Source: Bacillota bacterium
GTDB taxonomy: Bacteria > Bacillota > Clostridia > Acetivibrionales > DTU013
Assembly: GCA_023409735.1 (NCBI GenBank)
Contig: JAEYRB010000054.1
Location: forward strand, 1-64,000
Length of the DNA stretch: 64,000 bases
Direction of reading: 5' to 3'
The position numbers were made by a program, and so were the translations under genes. The stretch's first letter is position 1. Every line of letters begins with the position of its first letter. Of the stretch, positions 44,562 through 53,472 are shown one piece after another. The notes beneath the pieces were generated by a model, which did not search any database, was not told the origin of the DNA, and saw nothing but the letters and a program-made list of their open reading frames with translations.

Positions 44562-44636
44562 TGGTGGGCAATGGGGGATTCGAACCCACGACTTCTACCG
44601 TGTGAAGGTAGCACTCTCCCACTGAGTTAATCGCCC
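44562..44636 (-). tRNA. tRNA-Val (CAC)
   Basis: A 75-nt cloverleaf on the minus strand: acceptor GGGCGAT with ATTGCCC (one G-U pair), anticodon stem CTACC/GGTAG with loop TTCACAC (anticodon CAC, valine GTG codon), T loop TTCGAAT, and an encoded CCA. Confidence 0.95.
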
Positions 44637-45098
44637 GAAATTATTTTTATGCTTAAAAGCATCATGTTTCAAAGGGTTTAAGCGTTCTAATTTTATCATG
44701 AAACATCTAAATATGCAATGGTCATTGCATTGCTATCTAAAAAATGTTTTGTCAATACAATAAATAAAGACATGCCACAATTACAAACACTCGTAATACA
44801 CAAGTGAAGCATATAGAAAAACAACCCCTGCATATAGAAGAATGCTGCAATAGCACGCTACTTTACACAAGGATCGTTACCTTATTGCGGACAGCATTTC
44901 CTTGCCGCAGGAATGCTGCCTTGCTTATCCATAGGAGGATGATAAAGATAATTATACCATATATATTGAAATATGGCAATATTGAAATTATTCGTTAATT
45001 GCTCATTATCAATACTCCTTTAACTGTACTTTACATTCATTACTTTGTTTGATCCCTTTAATAAATATTTCAATAAGTTCAAGTTGTAAACATACAGC
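44637..45098. other. Gene-poor region between tRNA-Val and spoVR
   Basis: No supported gene. A hairpin (GCAGCATT...AATGCTGT region, about 44889-44921) is present. An AGGAGG at 44934-44939 directly abuts an ATG, too close for normal use, and the following frame is only 19 codons. Confidence 0.4.
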
Positions 45099-46487
45099 TT
45101 ATGTATTTACCACAACTATTTTCTTCTGTTCATCACAGATTATAGACCGCTTCTTGCCATCAGCTAATGTGTTTAATACAACTCTTCCCTCCCATAAGTC
45201 AACAAAGTGCCTGAGAGTTTCATTTGCATAATTCAATTCAAGTTCTCTGCCATCGTAAGCATGCTCAAGAAGTATTGAATTATCCTTCTGATTCCACTCG
45301 GTAATCCGTATAAACGGTATCCCCCCCATACCTGCCTGAGCAGCTATAGTATCTCTGATCTTCATCCATCCCTCATCATCTGCAACCTCCGAAACCACAT
45401 ACTCGCTTCCGTCCTTTTCATACTCATACAGATTCAACTCGCGGCATAATTCCTGAGTGAGATAACGCCTTATAAAGGACTCATCCCTTTCCAGTCTGCA
45501 CACCTCGAATATTTTATTCGGATCATTCGGAAACTTTTTATTTATGCTCTCAAATATTTTATAGCCCAGATAGTATGGATTAATCCTGTCTTCGTAAGGC
45601 ATGGCAACCTGATTATGTCTCCTTAAGAACTCAATATGCAACTGCTGAGGAAGATTAAGGCTGTTTAATATGTTATAGTGCCAATAGCTGGCCCAACCCT
45701 CGTTCATTATTTTTGTTTCTATCTGAGGCAAAAAATACAGTGTTTCTTCTCTTATAATATCAAGTATGTCCTTTTCCCACGTCTCGAGTCTGCCATACGT
45801 TCTTAAAAAAAGCAAAATATCCTCCTCCGGCTCAATGGGAATATGCTTAAGCTCAAATTCTGCAGAATTATCCTTTTTAGGAGGGTAAAGCAAAGGATAT
45901 TCACTCTTCACATATTTACAGCTATCCTTAATTCGTTTTTTCGCTTCCTCTTCTGTGAGCCTTGCCGCACCTATTGTTCTAGCACACTGATACCGTAGCG
46001 CATGGGCAGCATTTAGAATCTTTTCGACTTTCTCATACCCTATTCCGGGATCGCTTATATATTCTCTAACTCTACTAGCATGGTTTTTAAAGAGCTCTAC
46101 TGTAAGCTCTGCTCTTGTACCGATTGTAAAAAGTCTATTATTTCGAAAAAAATCATTATGACCATACACATGTGCCATCGTCAGTATTTGCAGAAGCAAT
46201 GTATTATCCTTCATCAGATACGCTATACATGGATTTGAATTTATAACCATCTCATATGGCAATCCGGATAAATTGTATTTGTTAAGTGTTCTGATTCTAT
46301 CATAAGCCTTGCCATAGCTCCAATGCGGGTAATGAGATGGCATACCGGTATAAGCCTCATATGCTGTCATATCCTCATAGCTTACCAGTTCAAATTCTTG
46401 TTCATAAAATGACAATCCCTTATCTAATGCGAGCTTTTCGATTTTCGCATTCCATAGTTCAAGCTCTCTAATGCTGTAATCAGGCAT
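45099..46487 (-). CDS. spoVR: SpoVR family protein
   Basis: A 462-residue member of the SpoVR/YcgB family. In Bacillus subtilis spoVR is needed for normal spore cortex formation; the biochemical activity is unknown. Typical segments are SHYPHWSYGKAYDR, YEMVINSNPCIAYLM, MAHVYGHNDFFRNN and NEGWASYWHY. GGAG sits 8 nt before ATG. It is the third gene of the prkA-yhbH-spoVR operon (21 nt after yhbH). Confidence 0.95.
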   Translation of the reverse strand: MPDYSIRELELWNAKIEKLALDKGLSFYEQEFELVSYEDMTAYEAYTGMPSHYPHWSYGKAYDRIRTLNKYNLSGLPYEMVINSNPCIAYLMKDNTLLLQILTMAHVYGHNDFFRNNRLFTIGTRAELTVELFKNHASRVREYISDPGIGYEKVEKILNAAHALRYQCARTIGAARLTEEEAKKRIKDSCKYVKSEYPLLYPPKKDNSAEFELKHIPIEPEEDILLFLRTYGRLETWEKDILDIIREETLYFLPQIETKIMNEGWASYWHYNILNSLNLPQQLHIEFLRRHNQVAMPYEDRINPYYLGYKIFESINKKFPNDPNKIFEVCRLERDESFIRRYLTQELCRELNLYEYEKDGSEYVVSEVADDEGWMKIRDTIAAQAGMGGIPFIRITEWNQKDNSILLEHAYDGRELELNYANETLRHFVDLWEGRVVLNTLADGKKRSIICDEQKKIVVVNT

Positions 46488-46508
46488 CTTTGCATCTCCA
46501 TTTTATTT

Positions 46509-47717
46509 TCATTCTCCATCCTTTTCAAGCAGCTTCTTAAGGCCGTTTACAATATCTTCTCTTTTGGACATAGTTACAATAACGAAGTTATCAGCTTTTA
46601 TACTTTTAAGGTACTCTGATTTAACAGTACTACCTGAGTAATAGTACCCCGGAACGATTTCACCATACCCAAAAAGATTGCATACCTCACAAAGCTTTGC
46701 AGCAAATTCTACTGCTCTTTTGTTATCCTCAGTCCAGTTGTCTCCGTCGCTGCAGTGGAAAGCATATATATTCCAATTTCGCGGATTAAAACGCTGTTCA
46801 ATAATTTCCAATGCCTTCTCATAACCGCTGCTTATATATGTTCCGCCTGATTCACCTTTGTGAAAGAATTCCTGCTCGCTGACCTCCTTGGCGGTAGTAG
46901 TGTGTGCTACAAAAACCACCTCTACATTTGAATATCTCAGCCTTAGGAATTGATATAACAGAAAATAAAAACTCCTTGCCATATACTTCTTAGTCTGATC
47001 CATAGAACCGGATACATCCATAATACAGATTACCACAGCATTTAAATCTCTTTTGTGTGCCTGCTTAAGTCTGTGATACCTCAGATCGTCCTGAATAAAC
47101 GGAAATCTTTCTTTAGTTTCGTCCTTCCCGTCTTGTTCGTTACAGTCATCAGCTTTGCCTGTAACCTGGCGGACATCTTCGCATGACCTTTGTAAGGCCT
47201 GCTTTCGCTTTATTTTTTCAATTACTGATTTACGCTTAGATAATCGTGGAGGTATTCCACTTCTTTGATATCCCAGTTTTCTCACGCCATTATCAGACTC
47301 ATTATCGGACAGCTTTTTCCTGTCAAGGTCCGGAAGCTTCATGTCATCAAAAAGATAGCTTACCAGCTCCTCTATTGTTATCTCAGTTTCATAAATATCC
47401 TCGCCCTCATGGTTTCCGGCGCCACCTGCTCCATTTCCCTTTTCGTCTCTATCCTCTCCTACCACATCACCTCTTTTTTCATCTCCGTCACCTGACGCAG
47501 CGCCCTTAACATTTCTCCCATATATAAAACTAAATTCCTTTATCCCTCTTACAGGTATCTTGATTTTTTTGTCGCCACTTTGACCTATTATGCTTTCCTC
47601 TGAAATAATACTTCCGATATTCTTTTTGATGGATTCCTCAACAAGCTCCTTATGCCGTCGTCTATCCTCAGCAGACCTTTCTGCCCTACCCGGATCATAT
47701 TCCCTGATAACAGCCAT
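46509..47717 (-). CDS. yhbH: YhbH/YeaH family protein, von Willebrand A-like
   Basis: The product (about 402 residues) belongs to DUF444 (YhbH in Bacillus, YeaH in E. coli), a sporulation-linked family. It begins MAVIREYDPGRAERS, has a Gly/Asp/Glu-rich central insert (about 75-120), and a vWA fold with MIDAS motif IMDVSGSMDQ. ATG 47717 has GGAGGGGGG just upstream and is 13 nt after prkA; the ORF could be extended upstream only without a site. It always sits between prkA and spoVR in relatives. Confidence 0.95.
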   Translation of the reverse strand: MAVIREYDPGRAERSAEDRRRHKELVEESIKKNIGSIISEESIIGQSGDKKIKIPVRGIKEFSFIYGRNVKGAASGDGDEKRGDVVGEDRDEKGNGAGGAGNHEGEDIYETEITIEELVSYLFDDMKLPDLDRKKLSDNESDNGVRKLGYQRSGIPPRLSKRKSVIEKIKRKQALQRSCEDVRQVTGKADDCNEQDGKDETKERFPFIQDDLRYHRLKQAHKRDLNAVVICIMDVSGSMDQTKKYMARSFYFLLYQFLRLRYSNVEVVFVAHTTTAKEVSEQEFFHKGESGGTYISSGYEKALEIIEQRFNPRNWNIYAFHCSDGDNWTEDNKRAVEFAAKLCEVCNLFGYGEIVPGYYYSGSTVKSEYLKSIKADNFVIVTMSKREDIVNGLKKLLEKDGE

Positions 47718-47730
47718 AGCCCCCCTCCAA

Positions 47731-49656
47731 TCAATCCTTCCACAGGTTGTTTGCCGCATACTTGAGCACTACATTGCAGCAGTGGTCGCAATAGCCGTTT
47801 CGTTTCATTTCCTCCACCATGGCATTATATTTCCTGTCCTGCTCCTCATCTCTGACTTTAGCTCTTGTTACTATCCTGCTAAGCTCTTTGACAGAAACCG
47901 TCAGCTTCTTTTCAATTGCTTCTTTTAGAGGCTCATAGCTGCTGTAATCCAGCTTTCCTCCGTTTCGCAGCACAAAAAACATATATGCCGTAACATCACT
48001 TCTAAATCCCTTTGCCGAGGATTCTGTTATACCTATATTCTCCTCTATCGATCTCATGAAGTTTTCGTCAGGCTCCAGCTCCTCACCGGTATTCTGATCC
48101 TTCAGCCTTGTTTTGTTTATAAATGCCTCCGCATGATCAAGGTAATTATTAAACAGGCTCTCTGCCTGCTCTCTGTAACCAAAGATAAAGGCCCTTGTGA
48201 CTTCCTTCTCAAGCAGCTTATTATATTCCTTCTTAATAATATCCTGTACAAATCTTATATATTTGCCTTTGTCCTCTTCGCTGATTGGGAGCTCTTTTAC
48301 CGATTTTATTATTGTCTCCATCACAGAAATGGGATTGACACAATCGCATTCAGACTCTGATAGTGAAGTATCCAGTGCCTTCATAATAAATCTTGTAGAA
48401 ATTCCTGTCATTCCTTCCCTTGATGCTTCCTCCCTAAGTTCCATAATATCAATTTTTCGTGTCATTCCCTTTTCAACGATTTCTTCACCGTTATAAATTT
48501 TTAGCTTAGTTATAAGGTCAACCTTAGACGAAGGAACTAATCTTGTTAATATGGCAAACATGGAAGCTGCCTCTATTGTGTGTGGCGCTATATGAGCACT
48601 AAAACGGCTCTTTTTAAGCATTTTCTCGTAAATTTTTATTTCCTCGTTTAATTCAAGGCAATATGGTATCTCCACCTTTACAATTCTATCCAGGATCGCC
48701 TCGTTAGTATGATCAGATCTAAATTTGTTCCATTCAGCCTCATTAGAGTGTGCCAGGATCACGCCATCAAAGTAGATCATGGGACCTTTCCCCGGAGAAG
48801 GCACTGATTTCTCCTGTGTAGCTGTAATCATTGTGTGAAGGTACTCTGTCTCATTCTTAAACACCTCAATAAACTCAACGATTCCTCTGTTTCCTACATT
48901 AAAAGCGCCGTTGAGTGAAAGGACTCTTGGATCGTCCTCCGGATAAAGGTCAATTTTTGAAATATCCACGCTGCCTATAAGTACGCTTGTATCCTGGTTA
49001 TTTGGGTCAACCGGCGGCACTACTCCTATTCCCTTTCTAGACCTTATTGAAAAGCCGACCTGCTCTACCGGGAAATTCTCATATACTCCGTTGTATTCAT
49101 ATTTAAGCTTGTATCTGCACGCAGGACACAAATCGCCTTCTATCCTCACTCCAAGTATTTTTTCAAAATCCTTTCGCAAATGCTTGGGAACAAGATGAAG
49201 TGGTTCCTCTCTCATCGGGCAGCCTTCAAGTGAATAAATCCTCCGGCTTCTTTCAAGCGCTCGCTTGAGTGCGTCCATAATAGACGACTTGCCGGAGCCG
49301 ACAGGCCCTACGAGGTATAGCACCTGTCTTGACTCCTCACTTGCCATAGCAGCTGAATGAAAGTACCTTACTATTTTCATTATTGTTTTATCTATACCGT
49401 AGAAATCCTCAAAAAACGCATACCTTTTAATCGTATCACTACCGTAAAGTCTCCTTAGTCTTGGATGCTCATCCGTCTTAACAATCTCAACTCCGGGTTC
49501 AACTATTAAATTGTACAGCCTTTGATGAGAAAGAATTGCGATATCAGGATTTTTCTTTACAAGCTCTGTGTACTCGAGGAATGTTCCCTTAAAGCCTCCG
49601 TCCACTCTTTCTCGCCTATCCCTATGGATTATATCGGAAATATCGTAATCACTCAT
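47731..49656 (-). CDS. prkA: PrkA serine protein kinase/AAA protein
   Basis: A 641-residue PrkA (YeaG) protein: an N-terminal AAA-like ATPase with P-loop LVGPVGSGKSS and a C-terminal kinase-related domain (the CNP cysteines CPACRYKL and final CDHCC are visible). In spore-formers it works with YhbH and SpoVR; reported roles include Ser kinase and, more recently, AAA protease-like activity. The gene has a good AGGAGG site and starts the operon. Upstream lies a short ORF that overlaps its ATG. Confidence 0.95.
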   Translation of the reverse strand: MSDYDISDIIHRDRRERVDGGFKGTFLEYTELVKKNPDIAILSHQRLYNLIVEPGVEIVKTDEHPRLRRLYGSDTIKRYAFFEDFYGIDKTIMKIVRYFHSAAMASEESRQVLYLVGPVGSGKSSIMDALKRALERSRRIYSLEGCPMREEPLHLVPKHLRKDFEKILGVRIEGDLCPACRYKLKYEYNGVYENFPVEQVGFSIRSRKGIGVVPPVDPNNQDTSVLIGSVDISKIDLYPEDDPRVLSLNGAFNVGNRGIVEFIEVFKNETEYLHTMITATQEKSVPSPGKGPMIYFDGVILAHSNEAEWNKFRSDHTNEAILDRIVKVEIPYCLELNEEIKIYEKMLKKSRFSAHIAPHTIEAASMFAILTRLVPSSKVDLITKLKIYNGEEIVEKGMTRKIDIMELREEASREGMTGISTRFIMKALDTSLSESECDCVNPISVMETIIKSVKELPISEEDKGKYIRFVQDIIKKEYNKLLEKEVTRAFIFGYREQAESLFNNYLDHAEAFINKTRLKDQNTGEELEPDENFMRSIEENIGITESSAKGFRSDVTAYMFFVLRNGGKLDYSSYEPLKEAIEKKLTVSVKELSRIVTRAKVRDEEQDRKYNAMVEEMKRNGYCDHCCNVVLKYAANNLWKD

Positions 49657-49754
49657 AGCGTTAGCCTCCTTATTGCGTAAGATATGCGGCCATCAGCATT
49701 TTCTTCGCTATCTTTAATTACACTTATGCCATTATTTATTATATTAGGTGTCAT
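49653..49754 (-). CDS. Possible leader ORF upstream of prkA
   Basis: A 33-codon frame begins ATG at 49754 and its TGA overlaps the prkA ATG (ATGA). A -10-like TATACT lies at 49757-49762, so the ATG would sit at or near the transcript 5' end, as in a leaderless message. The prkA AGGAGG lies inside this frame. No family match is recognised and no site precedes it; it may be chance. Confidence 0.25.
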   Translation of the reverse strand: MTPNIINNGISVIKDSEENADGRISYAIRRLTL

Positions 49755-49930
49755 TTAGTATAATGATAAAGGACAATCAAGAAATGCGGGAAGAAATATT
49801 TTAAGGGTTTTGACAAAATAACAAACTCGGGGGCGTAGCCATATCTTAAGTTTCATGAATAGCAATTTAAGTGTTACTATCTGTCGAAAAAATGGTATAA
49901 TTAAAATATAGGTACATCAACAGGTAGCAT

Positions 49931-50048
49931 GAAGCATCCTGTGAAAGTAATCGGCTTTACAATAAGAAGCATTATGCTGTGAAATACAGCACGATGTCAT
50001 GAAATACACTGTATTAAGCTTTTAGATGCAGCATGATGCTATCAAACA
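49931..50048 (+). repeat. Imperfect short repeats upstream of the ZIP gene
   Basis: Variants of a roughly 20-nt unit (GAAGCATCCTGTGAAAGTA, GAAGCATTATGCTGTGAAAT, GCACGATGTCATGAAATACA, GCAGCATGATGCTATCAAAC) occur at 49931, 49966, 49989 and 50029. They lie between a -10-like TATAAT (about 49893) and the transporter start, so they would be in its leader RNA. Confidence 0.45.
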
Positions 50049-50073
50049 AAAAAATATACAGAGGTAAATTTAT

Positions 50074-50829
50074 ATGTCGCTAGTATTTTTAACTGCCTTC
50101 GGTGTAGGCTTTGCAACTATATTCGGAGCTTTGCTGGGTTTTATCTTTCGTAAAATACCGCATAAATGGAATGACGGTTTAATGAGTTTTGCTACAGGAA
50201 TAATGCTGGCAGCAGCTGTTGTAGGCTTGATTCAGCCATCACTTGAAATAGTGGGCGCTAAAGGAAGCTGGATCACTGCGATAGGTATTCTGTGCGGTGC
50301 GGTTTTCCTCAATCTTATGGATAAGGTGACACCCCATCTTCACCGCATTTCAGGAATAGATCAGGAACAGCATAATAACAATGCCTCGCTAAACAAGATC
50401 ATGCTTTTTGTTTTTGCCATTGCTATACATAACTTCCCGGAAGGGCTTGCGGCAGGAGTAGGCTTTGGCAGCGGAAATACAGGCAACGCCATCTCTGTAG
50501 CTGCTGCAATTGCACTTCAGAATATACCTGAGGGCATAGTTACTATTTCCCCTTTGATATTAGCCGGCGTCAAAAAATGGCGTGCTCTTCTTATAGCAGC
50601 GTCAACAGGACTGATAGAAATAATAGGAACCTTTGCAGGGTATTTCGGCGCAAGCATATCTGCAGGCGTATTGCCCTTCGCACTTGCTTTTGCAGGTGGA
50701 ACGATGCTCTATGTTATCAGTGATGAGATGATTCCCGAAACTCATAGCCACGGATACGAACGACTTGCTACTTATTCTTTGATAGTTGGCTTTATTGTTA
50801 TGCTGCTCATGGACTTGTTTATCAAGTAA
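50074..50829 (+). CDS. ZIP family metal transporter
   Basis: A 251-residue ZIP-family protein with eight predicted helices that brings divalent metals (zinc, iron or others) into the cytoplasm. Metal-site motifs are HNFPEGLAAGVGFG in helix 4 and QNIPEGIV in helix 5, and a short His-containing loop (HNNN) follows helix 3. It is closest to the bacterial ZupT/GufA-like branch. AGAGG lies before ATG. The gene ends 9 nt from the convergent flavodoxin-like gene, with no clear terminator between. Confidence 0.92.
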   Translation: MSLVFLTAFGVGFATIFGALLGFIFRKIPHKWNDGLMSFATGIMLAAAVVGLIQPSLEIVGAKGSWITAIGILCGAVFLNLMDKVTPHLHRISGIDQEQHNNNASLNKIMLFVFAIAIHNFPEGLAAGVGFGSGNTGNAISVAAAIALQNIPEGIVTISPLILAGVKKWRALLIAASTGLIEIIGTFAGYFGASISAGVLPFALAFAGGTMLYVISDEMIPETHSHGYERLATYSLIVGFIVMLLMDLFIK

Positions 50830-50838
50830 AAGCGCGCC

Positions 50839-52209
50839 TTAAGCATTATCAATTACCTTCTTATATGGAGCTATCATTCCTTCGTTCATCTTTGCACCTG
50901 CTTTAGACATAAGCTTCGGATTTGACATAAGCATACCTACAAGCTTCATTTTTATGATTGTGCCCTTCTTTTTCTGAGGGAAGTCGTAAATACCATGCTT
51001 CTTGTAATATTGATGGTCTGCCTTCATCAAACCTCGCATCAGATAGATCAGGTCCCTGAATATTTTCATTCCACCTACACCATAGAAATTCGCAGGTTGA
51101 GTAAGCTTGTTTTCAAGAGCATATGCCAAAGAGTCGCCCATCCTCTTTATACTGTCAGCATCTGTCCCCTCACCGGCCAGGAAATTACCACCTACCTGAC
51201 AACGTCCTTGTATGACCATCTGAAGATTGGGCTCAGCGTTAATATTTCCGCGAATTATATACCCCATGGGCCTACCTGAGGTAACCGTCCGATGTCCGTT
51301 ACAAAACTGTCTGTCATCATAGCGTTTGAAGGTAGCCCCCATTGAATGATCCTTTATTGAAAAGGCATAAACTATTGCAGCTGCTGTCTGTATCTCATTA
51401 CGCAGAAATACATCAAAGCCATCCTTATAAATGCACTTTCCATTTGCAGCACAGTTAAAGCAGCCAAGACAGCCACCAGAGAAGGGGTATTGTGCTATAT
51501 TAACCACCTTTGTCTCATATGGGAATACAGCCCTAAAGTCATCGATCATGTTGCCCAGAGAAGTATCATCAGGTTCTTTGTTAGTAACTATAACAACACG
51601 AAAATCCTGTTTCTTCTCCTTTTTCTCAGGCTCAAAACTATCTTCAATAGCTCCTGTATTTACTGCCGCAAACTTCCTTTCATAAATAGGTAATGCTTCA
51701 GGAGCTGATATTTCATTAGAAGGGTCATACTCTTTGTTATTAGCCTTCCATAAAATATATTTCCAGAATTCACGCGCATCTTTTCTTCCGCTCTCGCTGA
51801 GAAGATCCTCCATATCAGCTGATAAGCCTCCAAGATAGACCAACCCCATATCCTTGCAGTTATCTTCGATATACTGATGAGCAGTTATATCAAAAAAGTG
51901 CTTGGAGGTTGTGATCTGTGCTGCCGGCTTTCCACGCAGATCTGTGCGCGAATCCTTTAAGAGCTCTATGAATCTATGCAGCTGGTAGGTTGCTGAGAAA
52001 GTATATACAGGATATGAAAATAATATCATATCGGCCTTGTTAATAGAATCCAATGCTTTTGACATATCCTTCTCCAGCGACTTAATTTGCTGTCCTGCAT
52101 GTAATATTTCAAAGCTGCATTCAGGAAAAAGCTTCTGAATATACAATACAGTTTGAAGGGTAATACTGTATTTTCCTTTAGGACTTCCATTTATAACAAG
52201 TATGTTCAT
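50839..52209 (-). CDS. Double flavodoxin-like (NADPH-dependent FMN reductase family) protein
   Basis: The product (about 456 residues) has two flavodoxin-like domains. The first (1-170) starts MNILVINGSPKGKYSITLQ with the FMN phosphate loop. The second (from about 205, RVVIVTNKEPDDTS) has a less standard loop and then GCLGCFNCAANGKC, the Cys motif seen in NADPH-dependent FMN reductase-like iron-sulfur flavoproteins. A helical C-terminal tail follows. ATG 52209 is chosen over 52239 by similarity to the usual N-terminus. Partner and substrate unknown. Confidence 0.8.
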   Translation of the reverse strand: MNILVINGSPKGKYSITLQTVLYIQKLFPECSFEILHAGQQIKSLEKDMSKALDSINKADMILFSYPVYTFSATYQLHRFIELLKDSRTDLRGKPAAQITTSKHFFDITAHQYIEDNCKDMGLVYLGGLSADMEDLLSESGRKDAREFWKYILWKANNKEYDPSNEISAPEALPIYERKFAAVNTGAIEDSFEPEKKEKKQDFRVVIVTNKEPDDTSLGNMIDDFRAVFPYETKVVNIAQYPFSGGCLGCFNCAANGKCIYKDGFDVFLRNEIQTAAAIVYAFSIKDHSMGATFKRYDDRQFCNGHRTVTSGRPMGYIIRGNINAEPNLQMVIQGRCQVGGNFLAGEGTDADSIKRMGDSLAYALENKLTQPANFYGVGGMKIFRDLIYLMRGLMKADHQYYKKHGIYDFPQKKKGTIIKMKLVGMLMSNPKLMSKAGAKMNEGMIAPYKKVIDNA

Positions 52210-52344
52210 TCTTTTCCCAGCCCTTTCTGTTCCAGACACAGCATTAATAATATGCTATACGTGCATCTATGTTAATTAAAAAGTTATATATATAAAATTA
52301 CAATTATTTATATTGTACTACACTATTTATACATATTCCACCGT

Positions 52345-52381
52345 AAAAAACCGCCAAGCAGTTGTCTGCAAAGCGGTTTTT
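52345..52381 (-). terminator. Intrinsic terminator of the purine operon
   Basis: AAAAAACCGC and GCGGTTTTT arms (52345-52354, 52373-52381) form a stem followed by a T run on the minus strand after purO. Confidence 0.85.
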
Positions 52382-52422
52382 CAGCAATACCATTATTGTA
52401 GTGATTCAGCACTAAGCTAAAT

Positions 52423-53145
52423 TTATTTATTTTTATTGAAAATCTTTATTTTGAAGCTTCCATCAACAAGGCTAATATATTTTACAAGCAACGAAACCTT
52501 ATTACCATTATTGAGCGCATCCCAATAGTACTCGGCAGTTTTGTCTATATCATCAAAGAGCTCAAGCTCATAAGGCTCGCCTGTAAACGAAGGCAGAGGA
52601 TTTCCATCACCCACATATGTGTGTATGCAGTGACCTATTCCCAAAATACCCTTTTCATAATTGTAATACTGTCTTATAGAGGTTGTCCCATCATTATTAT
52701 AGGATTTTAATATGGACAGCTTATATGCGTATTGACTATTTCCCATGTAAGCAATACCCGATATTCTTGGAGTGAAGTTTGGTGCATCAGGCTCAAAGCA
52801 TCTTGTGTCAAGTGCTCCTTCAAAGCTGCCGCCATTTAAAAGCTCATTATATATAGTATCAGTTTGATCACCGTTTGTTATTATGTGGCAATTATCACAA
52901 TGTCTAGCTGGATAGTATATTATCAATGAAGGGTCAACAAGCTTACTCTCGTCAAAGGCCTTTGTCCGTACAAAGCCATTCTCCTCTTCAAATACTCTGT
53001 TCCTGCTGTTCATGCTTCTTCCCATAATCCAGTATACCTGAACCATGTGCTTTGAATCAGGGCTCATTCCGATTATTATTCCTCTTCCGGGATATTCATT
53101 GCTCTTAAGCATTTCATAATTTGATTCTAACTGTTTTCTGTTCAC
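52423..53145 (-). CDS. purO: IMP cyclohydrolase, archaeal PurO type
   Basis: A 240-residue protein of the PurO family (COG3363), which closes FAICAR to IMP. In most bacteria this step is done by the N-terminal part of PurH; here that part is absent from the downstream-acting partner and PurO replaces it. Family segments are NEYPGRGIIIGMS, QVYWIMGRSMNSRNR and NGDQTDTI. The start is GTG 53145 with AAAGGA upstream. It is the second gene after the ZTP riboswitch. Confidence 0.9.
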   Translation of the reverse strand: MNRKQLESNYEMLKSNEYPGRGIIIGMSPDSKHMVQVYWIMGRSMNSRNRVFEEENGFVRTKAFDESKLVDPSLIIYYPARHCDNCHIITNGDQTDTIYNELLNGGSFEGALDTRCFEPDAPNFTPRISGIAYMGNSQYAYKLSILKSYNNDGTTSIRQYYNYEKGILGIGHCIHTYVGDGNPLPSFTGEPYELELFDDIDKTAEYYWDALNNGNKVSLLVKYISLVDGSFKIKIFNKNK

Positions 53146-53190
53146 TATTATTTCATCCTTTCATGTTTTCAGCCTTACTTCAGCAGAGCC

Positions 53191-53472
53191 TTATTGGAAA
53201 GCCTTAGTCCTGTCATACATACAGCCATGCCTCATTGGCTGCATGCTTCAATTACACTTTATTCTCTGGCAGCAGCCCGCTCGCTGGTCAATGACGGAAT
53301 AGTTTCAAGCCTGTCATACATACAGCTATGCCGCATTGGCTGCATGCTTTGATTATGCGTTCTTCTCTGGCAGCAGCTCGGTGATCAGTGATGGAATAAT
53401 CTCATTCCTGTCATGCACATGACCATCCCATATTGATTGCATGCTTCGATTACGCATTCTTCTCTTACAGAA
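53191..53472 (-). repeat. Tandem copies of the AICAR transformylase gene tail
   Basis: The last ~85-97 nt of the transformylase gene are repeated twice more directly behind it with a 97-nt period (copies at about 53385-53472, 53288-53384 and 53191-53287). Copy 2 still translates as REERIIKACSQCGIAVCMTG-LKLFRH-stop beside the gene's own REECVIEACNQYGMVMCMTG-MRLFHH-stop; copy 3 has in-frame stops. So this is a duplicated 3' end that is decaying in the operon spacer. Confidence 0.8.

Noticed and set aside
44804..44998. 64-codon frame near tRNA-Val
   Set aside because: No site before its start and no protein-like composition; the AGGAGG inside it abuts an ATG directly.
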